45,839 bases of DNA from Gammaproteobacteria bacterium (GTDB lineage Bacteria; Pseudomonadota; Gammaproteobacteria; Pseudomonadales; Azotimanducaceae). The stretch is from the NCBI GenBank assembly GCA_026707045.1, contig JAPOXO010000102.1, forward strand, positions 1 to 45,839. The letters run 5' to 3'. Of the stretch, positions 1 to 8,517 are shown piece after piece. Position numbers and translations under genes: made by a program. The number at the start of each line of letters is the position of its first letter. Position 1 is the stretch's first letter. Below the pieces are notes generated by a model. The model searched no databases. It was not told the DNA's origin and saw only the letters and a program-made list of their open reading frames with translations.

Positions 1-91
1 CTAAGAGTTCAATTTCCAGGCCATAAAGGATCTATGGCTTGATACGTGCGCTCTTGATGCTAGAAGTGCAAGCACCTGTTCTGAAATTGAG

Positions 92-1051
92 TCACGATGC
101 AGGCTGGGCAATTTTTCGGATACCAAGTGCTTCGTTGACACTCTTGTAAGGTTTTTCCTCAGGCTTTCCTGTGATTACTTCGACCTGATCGCGAGGTCCG
201 TAGAAGTACGACCCAGGTCTGAAGTCGTAGCCCAAGTCGCCAAGAAGTCGTCTTTGACGTTGTGAGCACCATCCTGCAATGGCAGGGGTAATTTCGAAAT
301 CGTATTGTCGCATGAACATCTGACAGTAGTTGTAGAGGATTGTCTTTCGAGCTCGACCGGACTTATTCACGCACGGTCCGTGCCACATGGCATGTGGAAA
401 CAAAATACAGTCACCTGCCTCACCCATGATTTGCAGATGTCCAGGAGAAGTTGGGGTAATCGGATCGTCGGTGTTGAAGGGTATCTGTCGTCGATGGCTG
501 CCCGGAAAGATCGTGAGGTTGCCGGAGTCGGGTTCGGTGACGTCCGTGAGCAAATACATCGCCTTCATTGCAAGTGGATGGCTTGTTTCTGACGGCCGAA
601 TGCACCGTAAAGCCTCTCCGCCGTCTGTATGTGTGTAACCAGGAAAAGTTTCTGACGGCGGACGCACAATCGCTTGAGTCATGCTTAGGCACAAGTATGG
701 TCCCATGATGTCAACAATCAGATCAAAGACATCAGCCCGATCCATCAAGTCCACAAAATGTTTGCCGTACGGAAGAAGGTCTCGCCGGTCCATCCATCCC
801 GTGTCATCGAGACTATCAGCGTGAGGGAGCCACCCGTAGTGTCCTATGGGAAGTTGTTTGTCTCGCACGGGTTCGAAGCCGGGAATCCGCCGAAGGCGAT
901 CAATCTCTGAACTGAATAGAGCGACTTCCTGTGGGCTGAGTGCTTGCTTGAGAATCAGATACCCTTGAGATTCCCAATGACGGCGTTGTTCGTCCGTAAG
1001 TGCTTTCATAACCGCAGTTTGATTCAAAGCCAATGCTGAAAGTTTACTCAC
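92..1051 (-). CDS. phytanoyl-CoA dioxygenase (PhyH) family protein
   Basis: Predicted non-haem Fe(II)/2-oxoglutarate-dependent oxygenase of the PhyH family, which hydroxylates acyl-CoAs or other small substrates; the substrate cannot be read here. The facial triad is visible as H141-x-D143 (in GYTHTDGG) and a distal histidine near 224 (WHG). An arginine about ten residues later (near 233-235) would hold 2-oxoglutarate. The length of 319 residues is typical and no signal peptide is seen. The listed start is GTG at 1051. An ATG at 1009 gives the more family-like beginning MKALTDEQ, and neither has a strong ribosome-binding site. It is divergent from the dehydrogenase gene at 1179. Family is certain, substrate unknown. 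Confidence 0.88.
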   Translation of the reverse strand: MSKLSALALNQTAVMKALTDEQRRHWESQGYLILKQALSPQEVALFSSEIDRLRRIPGFEPVRDKQLPIGHYGWLPHADSLDDTGWMDRRDLLPYGKHFVDLMDRADVFDLIVDIMGPYLCLSMTQAIVRPPSETFPGYTHTDGGEALRCIRPSETSHPLAMKAMYLLTDVTEPDSGNLTIFPGSHRRQIPFNTDDPITPTSPGHLQIMGEAGDCILFPHAMWHGPCVNKSGRARKTILYNYCQMFMRQYDFEITPAIAGWCSQRQRRLLGDLGYDFRPGSYFYGPRDQVEVITGKPEEKPYKSVNEALGIRKIAQPAS

Positions 1052-1178
1052 TCTTGGTGCAAGCGAGACAGAATGTCACGTGGATCAATATATTGCTGCA
1101 AAGAAAATTTGAGAGGTGGCACCATGAATAGCTGTATTGAACGGCCTGGAAGGGCATCGGTTAACTGTGGGGAAATGA

Positions 1179-2003
1179 ATGACTGACGTACTACTGCTTC
1201 ATCCAGGAGAAATGGGGTCTTCTGTCGGAAATGCTTTGGTTTTCAAAGGACATGGTGCGTATTGGATTTCTGAAGGTCGATCAGAATCCACGCGACTGCG
1301 AGCGCGAAAAGCGAGCATGTTTTCCGAGGAAACACTGAAAGCTGGTCTCGCAAAGGTTGAAATTGTAATTTCGGTGTGCCCGCCCGAATTTGCTGTAGAG
1401 GTTGCGGATCAGGTGTTGGAGCACAAGTTCAAGGGTATCTACTGCGATGCAAATGCAGTTGCACCATCTACTGCACAGCTGATAGCTGAAAAGTTTGGAA
1501 ATGCCTACGTCGATGGTGGGATAATCGGTCCCCCGTTGTATCGACATGGTACGACCCGTCTCTATGTCTCGGGTGCAAATGCTGTCGAGATTGTCAATTT
1601 GTTCGCCGGGTCGGCATTGGACACTAGGCTAGTCGAGGGAGATGTTGTTTCAGCTTCCGCCCTCAAGATGTGCTACGCCGCGTACACCAAGGGCTCGTCA
1701 GCAATGCTGTTGGCCATTCGTAGTCTGGCGGATGCGCACGGAATAACTAGCACTTTAAAGAACGAATGGGAATTGTCTCAACCCCGTCTTTGGGAACGTT
1801 CTGAAGGTTCAGGTCCGGGCACGACGCGAAAAGCTTGGAGATTTGCGCCCGAAATGCGTGAAATTGCAAAGACCTTTGAAAATTCAGGACTGCCATCGGG
1901 ATTTCACGATGCAGCCTCAGATGTATACCAACGTATGGCTATTCTCAAAGACTCAGAGCCAGTCTCCACGCGCAAAATTGCGAAGCTGCTGCGAGAAGAC
2001 TAA
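1179..2003 (+). CDS. 6PGDH-like NAD(P)-dependent oxidoreductase with DUF1932 domain
   Basis: Predicted cytosolic beta-hydroxyacid-dehydrogenase-like enzyme. Residues 1-150 form a Rossmann domain with a slightly unusual glycine loop (LHPGEMGSSVG, about 7-17). The 6PGDH-type segments DANAVAPSTA (about 90-99) and GGIIGPP (about 113-119) follow. K163 in ALKMCYAAYTKG occupies the usual catalytic lysine position. The C-terminal half matches the DUF1932 helical domain found in this subfamily. The ATG at 1179 follows GGGGA with about 6 nt spacing. The neighbours, a PhyH oxygenase and an SDR, suggest small-molecule oxidation, but no substrate can be assigned. Confidence 0.82.
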   Translation: MTDVLLLHPGEMGSSVGNALVFKGHGAYWISEGRSESTRLRARKASMFSEETLKAGLAKVEIVISVCPPEFAVEVADQVLEHKFKGIYCDANAVAPSTAQLIAEKFGNAYVDGGIIGPPLYRHGTTRLYVSGANAVEIVNLFAGSALDTRLVEGDVVSASALKMCYAAYTKGSSAMLLAIRSLADAHGITSTLKNEWELSQPRLWERSEGSGPGTTRKAWRFAPEMREIAKTFENSGLPSGFHDAASDVYQRMAILKDSEPVSTRKIAKLLRED

Positions 2004-2076
2004 GAATTGGCTACAGATTGAGTTTGGATTTTTAGATCTGGCCCAAATTTAGGTTACATCTAGAACTAATGCCGAC

Positions 2077-2793
2077 CTAGGGCAACAACGCGCCACCTTC
2101 GATATCGATAGTGGACCCGGTCATATAGTCATTTTGTACTGCAAATAGGATGGCAGATGCTACTTCGTCCGCCGTGCCAGCACGTGGAATGAGAGTCCGC
2201 TCTGTTGCTCTTGCCAGGAATTGTTTCCTCTGTTCGCCTTCTTGCGGAAACATTGGAGTGTCAATCATTCCTGGACACACAATATTGATGCGTCTGGGCG
2301 CGATCTCAGGGGCAAGTGCCCGTGCGAATCCTTCTACGGCATTTCCCACAGTGGAAATGGCAAGCGAACCGGGATTAGCTTTGCGGGCGGGAAATCCACT
2401 CACCAAGACAATTGCGCCATCGCTCGAAAGGTGTTCAGCACCCAGGCGTACGGAGTTCGTGTAGCCCCAGAGTTTGCGAAAGGAGAGTTGGAAGGCATCC
2501 AAGTCCATTTGAAGAAAAGGACCCGATGCTCGAGCACCCCCAGTCGCACAATTGATCAGAATGTCGAACGGAGCCTCCTCCTGAAACAACTTAGAGAGTC
2601 CTTCGCGATCGAGCACATCTATCTCTCGACAACTCACTCCTGGACCAGTGCACGAGTTTGCAATATCGACGTTTGCGCTGCTGCGACTTCCAGCAATGAC
2701 TGTTGCCCCAGCTCTCTCCAATTGTTGTGTTGCTGCTAAGCCAATCCCGGAGGTTCCTCCGAGAACAATGGCTTTCCTGTTTCTAATGTCCAA
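2077..2793 (-). CDS. SDR-family protein lacking the catalytic Tyr and Lys
   Basis: Short-chain dehydrogenase/reductase fold of 238 residues. The cofactor loop GGTSGIG lies at about 12-18, the catalytic-position serine in VSGF at about 132, and the CPGMIDTP segment near 173-180. Where the family has YxxxK, the aligned residues are isoleucine (146) and glycine (150), within SLAISTVGNAVEG. The NNAG motif is replaced by NCATGG. From memory, a known SDR subgroup with the same FVSGF...NAALE layout also lacks YxxxK, so this is probably a genuine divergent subfamily. The start is TTG at 2793, supported by GGAG 7 nt upstream; no nearby ATG exists. Classical oxidoreductase chemistry is doubtful. Confidence 0.85.
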   Translation of the reverse strand: MDIRNRKAIVLGGTSGIGLAATQQLERAGATVIAGSRSSANVDIANSCTGPGVSCREIDVLDREGLSKLFQEEAPFDILINCATGGARASGPFLQMDLDAFQLSFRKLWGYTNSVRLGAEHLSSDGAIVLVSGFPARKANPGSLAISTVGNAVEGFARALAPEIAPRRINIVCPGMIDTPMFPQEGEQRKQFLARATERTLIPRAGTADEVASAILFAVQNDYMTGSTIDIEGGALLP

Positions 2794-2867
2794 TCGTGTA
2801 CTCCAATTCTCTAATGCCTGATCGGTTCATGCCTCAATCCAGCTCTTTGAGTTACAGATTCGTTTCT

Positions 2868-3944
2868 CTATTGAAATCGTGAAGGTATGGTTGGAACGTA
2901 TTTGAAAGAAGGGTCTGCGAGGAACTTGCGTTTCAGTTCAAATAACTCCTTCCAGGTCGCACGAAGGCCATGTGTTGCAGGTGGAAGATCGTGTTCGATC
3001 GCTCTGCGAAGTTTCGGTAAGTTGTAGAAAGGAACAGCAGGGTACATGTGGTGTTCCAGGTGGTACTGCATGTTCCAGTAGTAGAACGCTGGGAGCCACG
3101 AACATGTAAATGTTCGTGTGTTTAGCCGAAAGTCCGGTTCGTCCGAATTCAATCCGTAGTGTTGTGGAAGTCCACACAAGAATCCAAGCCATCCACAGTA
3201 GAAGGTGCCGAATGTAATGGTCACGATCAAAAATGGGTGTCCAATCAATACAAAAACTAGTGCTAGCGCTGCATGTCCTGCGAGAAGAATGCGAGCCCAG
3301 TTCTTATGCTTTTTTCGGAGCGTGCTATTTGATTCCGGCAAGACATGGTTGTACCAGTCACCGACAATCTTTCCATTCGCATGACGCCAAATTGCTTTCA
3401 GCCGATTCCATGTGGCTTGTGGGTTCCATGCGACTAGACCTAACCATACTCGCCACCTTCGCAAGCTGTACTTGATTGGCAAGCGAACTTCACCGTCGTT
3501 TTCCCTGTGGCACGTTGCTTGATGGTGAATCGCATGACTTGCCCTGTACCAGATGTGGTCGGACCAGCTTATGAACGAGTAAAGAACTTCGAAAAACAGG
3601 TTCAAATTCTTTGATTTGAACACTGTTCTGTGTTGTAGCTCGTGGACGGCAATCAACCCCATGAACGGTCCGATCGTTCCGTGTACAAACAAACTGACAA
3701 GAAGCAGGGGAACTGACCAATACCAATTCGATCCCGAGATGTTCAGAAACGCGAGATAGGACAAGATTGCGGTGGTGAAGAAGAGCCCCAAGTGCAACAA
3801 AGTTTGCAACCAAGCTCGAAAATCATTGCGTTGCATTAGTTGTTGAAGAAGCTCCCGATCGATAGGTGAGCGATACCAACTAATCCGAATGTTGTTGTCG
3901 AACGGATCATCTTGGGGACGATGGGTTGAAATAGCTTCCGACAC
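2868..3944 (-). CDS. membrane fatty acid desaturase family protein
   Basis: Integral-membrane di-iron desaturase of the fatty acid desaturase superfamily. The three histidine boxes are clear: HELQH (101-105), HAIHH (137-141) and HLEHH (295-299). Hydrophobic spans lie at about 48-70, 78-100 and 220-260. At 358 residues it has family-typical length. The likely role is introducing a double bond, or a hydroxyl or keto group, into acyl chains in the cytoplasmic membrane; the regiospecificity is not visible. The start is GTG at 3944. It lies 46 bp downstream of the CinA-type gene on the same strand and may be cotranscribed with it. Confidence 0.87.
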   Translation of the reverse strand: MSEAISTHRPQDDPFDNNIRISWYRSPIDRELLQQLMQRNDFRAWLQTLLHLGLFFTTAILSYLAFLNISGSNWYWSVPLLLVSLFVHGTIGPFMGLIAVHELQHRTVFKSKNLNLFFEVLYSFISWSDHIWYRASHAIHHQATCHRENDGEVRLPIKYSLRRWRVWLGLVAWNPQATWNRLKAIWRHANGKIVGDWYNHVLPESNSTLRKKHKNWARILLAGHAALALVFVLIGHPFLIVTITFGTFYCGWLGFLCGLPQHYGLNSDEPDFRLNTRTFTCSWLPAFYYWNMQYHLEHHMYPAVPFYNLPKLRRAIEHDLPPATHGLRATWKELFELKRKFLADPSFKYVPTIPSRFQ

Positions 3945-3990
3945 GGTTTGGGCCTACATTCCAGTGAAACGAATTAGTGCAATTTCTAGA

Positions 3991-4755
3991 TCAAGATCGA
4001 TCCCAATCATAGGACACCTCTCCTGGCTCTTGGCCTCTATTGCGGATTGCCTGTTTGACATCTTCCAGCATATTGCTGAGCTGATTCGTGTCGGTTCCGC
4101 GCATTACTAGCGTTGTACCGAATCTTCCATCTCGGTTGAAGGGATAGCTTCCTAAATCGATACCGGAACCATACTGCTCTTGAATAGTACCGAGTTCTCG
4201 AGAAATTTCACTTTCCCCCATGTACGCGGTGACAGAGCAGGATCTGATGATCGAACCTCCGTCAAAGTCGATGGTTGGCAGCATAGCCTGCAACACGCTC
4301 GGTATTCCAGCCATTACATAGACGTTTTCAATCGAGAACCCTGGTGGACCGCCTGTGAGATTGTCTATCAACTCAGCGCCCTTCGGAATTCGGGCCATAC
4401 GAAGGCGGTTTTCCATGATGTCTGGAGGGGCCGGTCGACTGCGAATTCGTTTTTCAATTGTTGCGTCAACTACAAGGGGTAGATTGAAAGCAGCAGCTAC
4501 ACACTCAGCAGTGATGTCGTCATGCGTAGGCCCAATTCCTCCCGTTGTCAACACATAGTCGTGACGGCGACGTGCGTCATTGACAGAGTTGACTATGGTC
4601 GTGTGGACATCGGGAATTACATGTGCTTCTGAAACGACAACACCTCTTGTGTTGAGGTGTTGGGCGATGTACTGAAGATTCAAGTCTTGCGTGCGTCCAG
4701 AAAGGATTTCATTACCAATAATGAGAACGCTGGCTGTGACTCGTCGATCGTTCAT
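3991..4755 (-). CDS. CinA N-terminal / molybdopterin-binding (MoCF_biosynth) domain protein
   Basis: Cytosolic protein of 254 residues made of the MoaB/Mog-like fold seen at the N-terminus of CinA. The family segments GNEILSGRTQDLN (about 14-26) and TTGGIGPTHDDIT (about 70-82) are present. The C-terminal CinA amidohydrolase (PncC) domain is absent, as in many stand-alone competence/damage-inducible A proteins. These proteins are linked to cleavage of nucleotide pyrophosphates such as ADP-ribose, but the activity here is uncertain. It starts at ATG 4755, 17 bp after the stop of the crotonase-family gene, so the crotonase, this gene and the desaturase probably form one transcript. Confidence 0.85.
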   Translation of the reverse strand: MNDRRVTASVLIIGNEILSGRTQDLNLQYIAQHLNTRGVVVSEAHVIPDVHTTIVNSVNDARRRHDYVLTTGGIGPTHDDITAECVAAAFNLPLVVDATIEKRIRSRPAPPDIMENRLRMARIPKGAELIDNLTGGPPGFSIENVYVMAGIPSVLQAMLPTIDFDGGSIIRSCSVTAYMGESEISRELGTIQEQYGSGIDLGSYPFNRDGRFGTTLVMRGTDTNQLSNMLEDVKQAIRNRGQEPGEVSYDWDRS

Positions 4756-4772
4756 CGTTGCTTCTCTAAGAG

Positions 4773-5573
4773 CTATGTTCCATTGAATTTTGGTGGACGT
4801 TTTTCCGCAAAAGCCTTTCTACCTTCCTTGTAGTCCTGGGAATTGAAGCATTCGCGAACCAATGTACGAGCTTCTTGTATTGCCTGGTTGTCTGGTTGTG
4901 ACTCATAGGCATTTACAGCCGCCTTCGCAGCGCGTACTGTGAGTGGAGCGTTATTGGCGATTCGTTGTGCGTAGTCCGTGACTTCCGACTCGATAGTGTC
5001 CCTTTCTGATATGAACTGAACGATTCCACATTGGTAGGCTTCTTCCGCTGACAAGAATCGAGCCGAGAACAATATGTCTCGAGCGCGTGCGGGACCCACA
5101 ATTCGAGACAATTTTGCCAACCCCTCGTAGTCATAGCCCAACCCAAGTTTGGCGGCGGGAATGCCAAAAGTGGAGTCGGGTGTCGCAAATCGAATGTCGG
5201 CATGAAGTGCAGTTGCCAAACCGCCGCCGATGCAGTAGCCAGTTACAAGCGCGATCAGTGGTTTTGTCATGCTTGAAAGAGATCTTGCTCCTTGCGCAGA
5301 AACTTTGCCATAGTCTTGTTCCTGCTCTGCACTCGATCTGTTCTTGTCAAATTCAGTGATATCTGCTCCCGAAACGAACGCTCTTTCTCCCGCTCCACGC
5401 ATCACTACAACACGTACCTCGCTTTGAGACTCGAAGTAATTGACAATGTCCGAAATGCCCTTCCACATTTCGAGTGACAGAGCATTGTGTCGCTTGGGAT
5501 TGTTGAAAACCATCCAACCGATGCCATCATCGATGTGTGCAATCATGCGTTCGGTTTGGAGATTCAATGTCAT
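4773..5573 (-). CDS. enoyl-CoA hydratase/isomerase (crotonase) family protein
   Basis: Crotonase-fold acyl-CoA enzyme of 266 residues. The oxyanion-hole regions are visible as SGADITEF and GYCIGGGL. The two glutamates that catalyse hydration in classical enoyl-CoA hydratase appear replaced: GGGLAT occupies the GGxCE position and IPAAKLGLG the xPExxxG position. The reaction could therefore be isomerisation, decarboxylation or thioester hydrolysis rather than hydration. I chose ATG 5573 because upstream codons encode no crotonase-like sequence, although the frame stays open to 5960. It is divergent from the acyl-CoA dehydrogenase, which fits shared acyl-CoA catabolism. Confidence 0.87.
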   Translation of the reverse strand: MTLNLQTERMIAHIDDGIGWMVFNNPKRHNALSLEMWKGISDIVNYFESQSEVRVVVMRGAGERAFVSGADITEFDKNRSSAEQEQDYGKVSAQGARSLSSMTKPLIALVTGYCIGGGLATALHADIRFATPDSTFGIPAAKLGLGYDYEGLAKLSRIVGPARARDILFSARFLSAEEAYQCGIVQFISERDTIESEVTDYAQRIANNAPLTVRAAKAAVNAYESQPDNQAIQEARTLVRECFNSQDYKEGRKAFAEKRPPKFNGT

Positions 5574-5690
5574 ACGAAGCACCGAATGCTTGCCGTTTAG
5601 CACATGGATTTTAGAAAACCCCAATTCTGTCTCGTCTCCGACTTCGCTAAACTCCACTCCAATAGCGATGCTTTTCGGTTCGATACGCAC

Positions 5691-6857
5691 ATGGAATTTG
5701 AAACCAATCCCGAGCACGACCTCATACGCGATGCAGTTCAGAAGATTTGCGCAGACTTTCCCGATGAATACTGGGCAGACTGTGATGAGTCGCATCGATT
5801 TCCCTGGGACTTCTACAACGCTTTGGCAAAGGGTGGTTGGATAGGAATCGCAATCCCAGAGCGATATGGCGGGAGCGGAAGGGGTATCACTGAAGCTTCC
5901 ATAGTGTTGGAAGAAGTTGCCGCATCCGGTGCCGCAATGAATGGTTGTAGCGGCATTCATTTATCAATATTCGGAATGCAACCCGTAGTGAAGTATGGGT
6001 CAGAAGCGATGAAGCAAAAGTATCTACCCAGGGTTGCCAGTGGAGACTTACATGTTGCCTTTGGTGTTACTGAGCCAGATGCGGGTACGGATACAACTTC
6101 CATTACTACCCGGGCCAAACGGGTTGGGGATCACTACGTTGTGCGCGGCCGGAAAGTCTGGACGACAAAAGCACTCGATTCAGAACGTGTACTGCTGCTT
6201 ACAAGAACTGAAGAAAAGGAAAAAGTTGCGAAACGATCGGAGGGTATGACTTTGTTGTTTGCGGAACTTCAACGACCGGAAGTTTCCATTTCCGCTATTG
6301 ACAAAGTTGGTCGAAATGCAATAGCAACCTGCGAGGTCGTTTATGACGACTTGCCTGTTTCAGCGGAAGATCGGATAGGCGAGGAAGGAAGGGGATTCCG
6401 TTACTTGTTGGATGGACTGAATGCGGAGCGAGTGTTGGTTGCGGCTGAATCTCTTGGGATAGGACGTGCCGCATTACGACGAGCAACTCAGTATGCCAAG
6501 GATAGGGTGGTGTTCGGTCGTCCTATCGGTCAGAATCAAGGTGTCTCATTTCCATTGGGTGAAGCAAAGATGCGCCTAGACGCAGCAGAACTTATGATTC
6601 GAAAGGCATCTTGGATGTTGGACCAGGATCTCCCGTGCGGCGCTGAGGCAAATATGGCCAAGTGGTTGGCCGCTGATGCTTGCTTTCAAACGGCTGATCA
6701 GGCAATTCAGACTCACGGTGGCTTTGGCTATGCCAAGGAGTACCATGTCGAGCGCTACTGGAGGGAGGCGAGATTGCAAAGGCTTGCGCCGATATCTCAG
6801 GAAATGGTATTGAACTATGTCACTGAGCATGTGATGGGACTACCTCGATCGTATTAG
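5691..6857 (+). CDS. acyl-CoA dehydrogenase
   Basis: FAD-dependent acyl-CoA dehydrogenase of 388 residues from the ATG at 5691; upstream in-frame codons lack family sequence. Flavin and substrate regions are visible: VTEPDAGTD (126-134), KVWTTK (155-160) and QTHGGFGYAKE near the C-terminus. The usual C-terminal catalytic glutamate motif (YEGT) is replaced by LAPISQEM. The likely base is E246 in GLNAERV, the position used by isovaleryl-CoA-type members. This suggests a branched or long-chain substrate, but that is inference. It is divergent from the crotonase gene over a 117-bp spacer that should hold both promoters. Confidence 0.9.
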   Translation: MEFETNPEHDLIRDAVQKICADFPDEYWADCDESHRFPWDFYNALAKGGWIGIAIPERYGGSGRGITEASIVLEEVAASGAAMNGCSGIHLSIFGMQPVVKYGSEAMKQKYLPRVASGDLHVAFGVTEPDAGTDTTSITTRAKRVGDHYVVRGRKVWTTKALDSERVLLLTRTEEKEKVAKRSEGMTLLFAELQRPEVSISAIDKVGRNAIATCEVVYDDLPVSAEDRIGEEGRGFRYLLDGLNAERVLVAAESLGIGRAALRRATQYAKDRVVFGRPIGQNQGVSFPLGEAKMRLDAAELMIRKASWMLDQDLPCGAEANMAKWLAADACFQTADQAIQTHGGFGYAKEYHVERYWREARLQRLAPISQEMVLNYVTEHVMGLPRSY

Positions 6858-6963
6858 CAGTGGATGAATTAATCAAGTGATTCAAAGTAGTGACTGCTAC
6901 CTCGAGACGCAAGACAGCTTCCGGAAACTTGATTGCGAGGGGGCGTTTATACGCTACAGGTGA

Positions 6964-7686
6964 ATGCTTCAATACTCAGAGTTCTTTTCAAATCTCTCCC
7001 ATCGAGTTGAATCAGCAAGACAGCTAGAACGCGAGCTAGATCGACAACTTGCACGTCGTTTCAATATTTTCGACTATCTCAGCACAGACGAGCTTGGACT
7101 CTCAAGGGTCTTAGCCGACTTGCTAAATCCCGATGCTTTTCACGGTCAAGGTGGGTACTTTCTCGAGCGATTTCTCGCTTTGCTAAGTGAATCAATGGGT
7201 GTCCCCAGGAAACTGGATATGGCTCGCTCACACGTCTATGTCGAAGTCGAAAAATTGATCCCTGAATTGAGAAGAATTGATGTGTTTGTTCAGCTAGGCG
7301 AAGGGAATGATGCATATGCACTAGCAATTGAAAACAAACCGTTCGCAGGGGATCAGGCGAATCAACTGCACGACTATCTAAAGTACCTCGATGAACGATT
7401 CCATCACAACTACACACTCTTATATCTCTCGCCGAATGGTGAAGGACCTTCAGAGTGTTCAGTACGCTTGGAGGAACTCAGAGAGAATTGGAGCGATCGA
7501 TTTGGGATCCTGGCTTACTGCACTACTAGCGTATTCCTACGAGAGGATCAGTATGCTCCATTTCGCATCAGTAATTTCACGCTTATCAACTGGCTGCAAA
7601 CTTGCCAAAGAGAATGCGAAGTTGATCGGCTCCGGTGGTTCGTTGGCGACTTGGCTAAGTACTGCCAACGAGAATTTGGAGATTAG
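6964..7686 (+). CDS. PD-(D/E)XK nuclease family protein, catalytic N-terminal part
   Basis: Residues 30-140 match the PDDEXK_4-type nuclease superfamily: E43 in TDELGLSRVLADLL, D106 in RRIDVFV, E123-x-K125 in AIENKPFAGDQ, and Q131/Q134 with Y138 in the following helix. All core residues are intact, so the domain could be active on nucleic acid. Relatives that I recall are single chains of roughly 350-400 residues. Here the frame ends with TAG at 7684 and the matching C-terminal region continues in the next reading frame from 7689. ATG 6964 is preceded by a 106-bp gap with no obvious promoter. Such stand-alone nucleases are often of unknown role, with defence or repair proposed. Confidence 0.78.
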   Translation: MLQYSEFFSNLSHRVESARQLERELDRQLARRFNIFDYLSTDELGLSRVLADLLNPDAFHGQGGYFLERFLALLSESMGVPRKLDMARSHVYVEVEKLIPELRRIDVFVQLGEGNDAYALAIENKPFAGDQANQLHDYLKYLDERFHHNYTLLYLSPNGEGPSECSVRLEELRENWSDRFGILAYCTTSVFLREDQYAPFRISNFTLINWLQTCQRECEVDRLRWFVGDLAKYCQREFGD

Positions 7687-7688
7687 GT

Positions 7689-8360
7689 ATGAAGTCTTAC
7701 GCTGAATCGCAAGCCATCAGAGACTTTCTATTTGAAAATCCCATACACTTGGATGTTGCGCTGGCGGTCCAAGAAACATGGCCATCAATTCGAGACACTG
7801 TTTGTAACGAGTTTTTGGATCAGCTTTGCACCCGTATCAGAGAAGTCGAATCGATTCAAAAGTGTGAGACGAGTGTACAAATAGGATCTGTTTACAAAGG
7901 AGCGGCTGCACACTCAAGTCGGATTTGGTTGTATGGTGACAATTGGAAGCCGTACGTAACATCCGCAAAAGCCAATCTTCCTCCTTGGGGAAATCGGACT
8001 GCATTTGTACTGGAACCAGATGGTAAAGACTTGGGCTATTGGTTCTTCAATGTACAGACTCCCCTATCGTTGGATACCATGGTTGCCACAGATAGGAGCC
8101 GCCAGGAGCACCTACAGCAAGAGTTGAGCGATGGATTGGGGAAAAGCGAGGGCACTACACACAATCTGAGGTGGCCATGGTGGATTTATGCTACGCCGGA
8201 TATGAGACACTGGAACTCGCTTGTTCCCCGTCTATATCGAGAGTGCAAGAGCTCCGAAGGGGAAATTACCAGATACTTTGTTGAGACTTTTGTGAGTCTC
8301 GCTCTGAAAGCCATTCCTGTGATCGACCAAATCGAACACACGAGATCCTGCAGTACCTGA
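7689..8360 (+). CDS. C-terminal half of PD-(D/E)XK nuclease family protein, separate frame
   Basis: 223 residues. The beginning (AIRDFLFENPIHLDVALAV, then a helix ending FLDQL) resembles the part that normally follows the catalytic domain in PDDEXK_4-family chains. The rest (SSRIWLYGDNWKP, YWFFNVQTPL, WPWWIYATPD) looks like an alpha/beta accessory domain. The frame is -1 relative to the upstream gene, whose stop lies 2 nt before this ATG. GGAG at 7678-7681, inside the end of the upstream gene, sits 7 nt before the ATG, so efficient coupled initiation is plausible. This is either a natural two-subunit form or one gene broken by a single-base deletion or sequencing error. Confidence 0.62.
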   Translation: MKSYAESQAIRDFLFENPIHLDVALAVQETWPSIRDTVCNEFLDQLCTRIREVESIQKCETSVQIGSVYKGAAAHSSRIWLYGDNWKPYVTSAKANLPPWGNRTAFVLEPDGKDLGYWFFNVQTPLSLDTMVATDRSRQEHLQQELSDGLGKSEGTTHNLRWPWWIYATPDMRHWNSLVPRLYRECKSSEGEITRYFVETFVSLALKAIPVIDQIEHTRSCST

Positions 8361-8517
8361 GCAAGTCAAGAACGTACGTGTAAGAGTGGCCTCTAGCTAA
8401 TGGTGTTCACACTTACTAAAAATGCGAACCATTCATGCCAGTGACAATAGGATGTTAGAAGAGAGCACAGCTGAACTGCGAGGCTCGATTACCTACTAGC
8501 TCTGACGGTCCTTTACC

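Noticed and set aside
1-42. Open plus-strand frame ending in TGA at 40-42 that could be the tail of a gene cut by the window edge.
   Set aside because: Only 13 codons are visible and nothing recognisable is encoded, so it cannot be told from chance.
5574-5960. Long in-frame N-terminal extension of the crotonase-family gene.
   Set aside because: The extension is not crotonase-like, overlaps the start of the divergent acyl-CoA dehydrogenase, and the family N-terminus fits ATG 5573.
6858-6963. GCGTTTATACGC and TTCCGGAA short palindromes before the nuclease gene.
   Set aside because: Arms of four bases are expected by chance and no promoter spacing fits.
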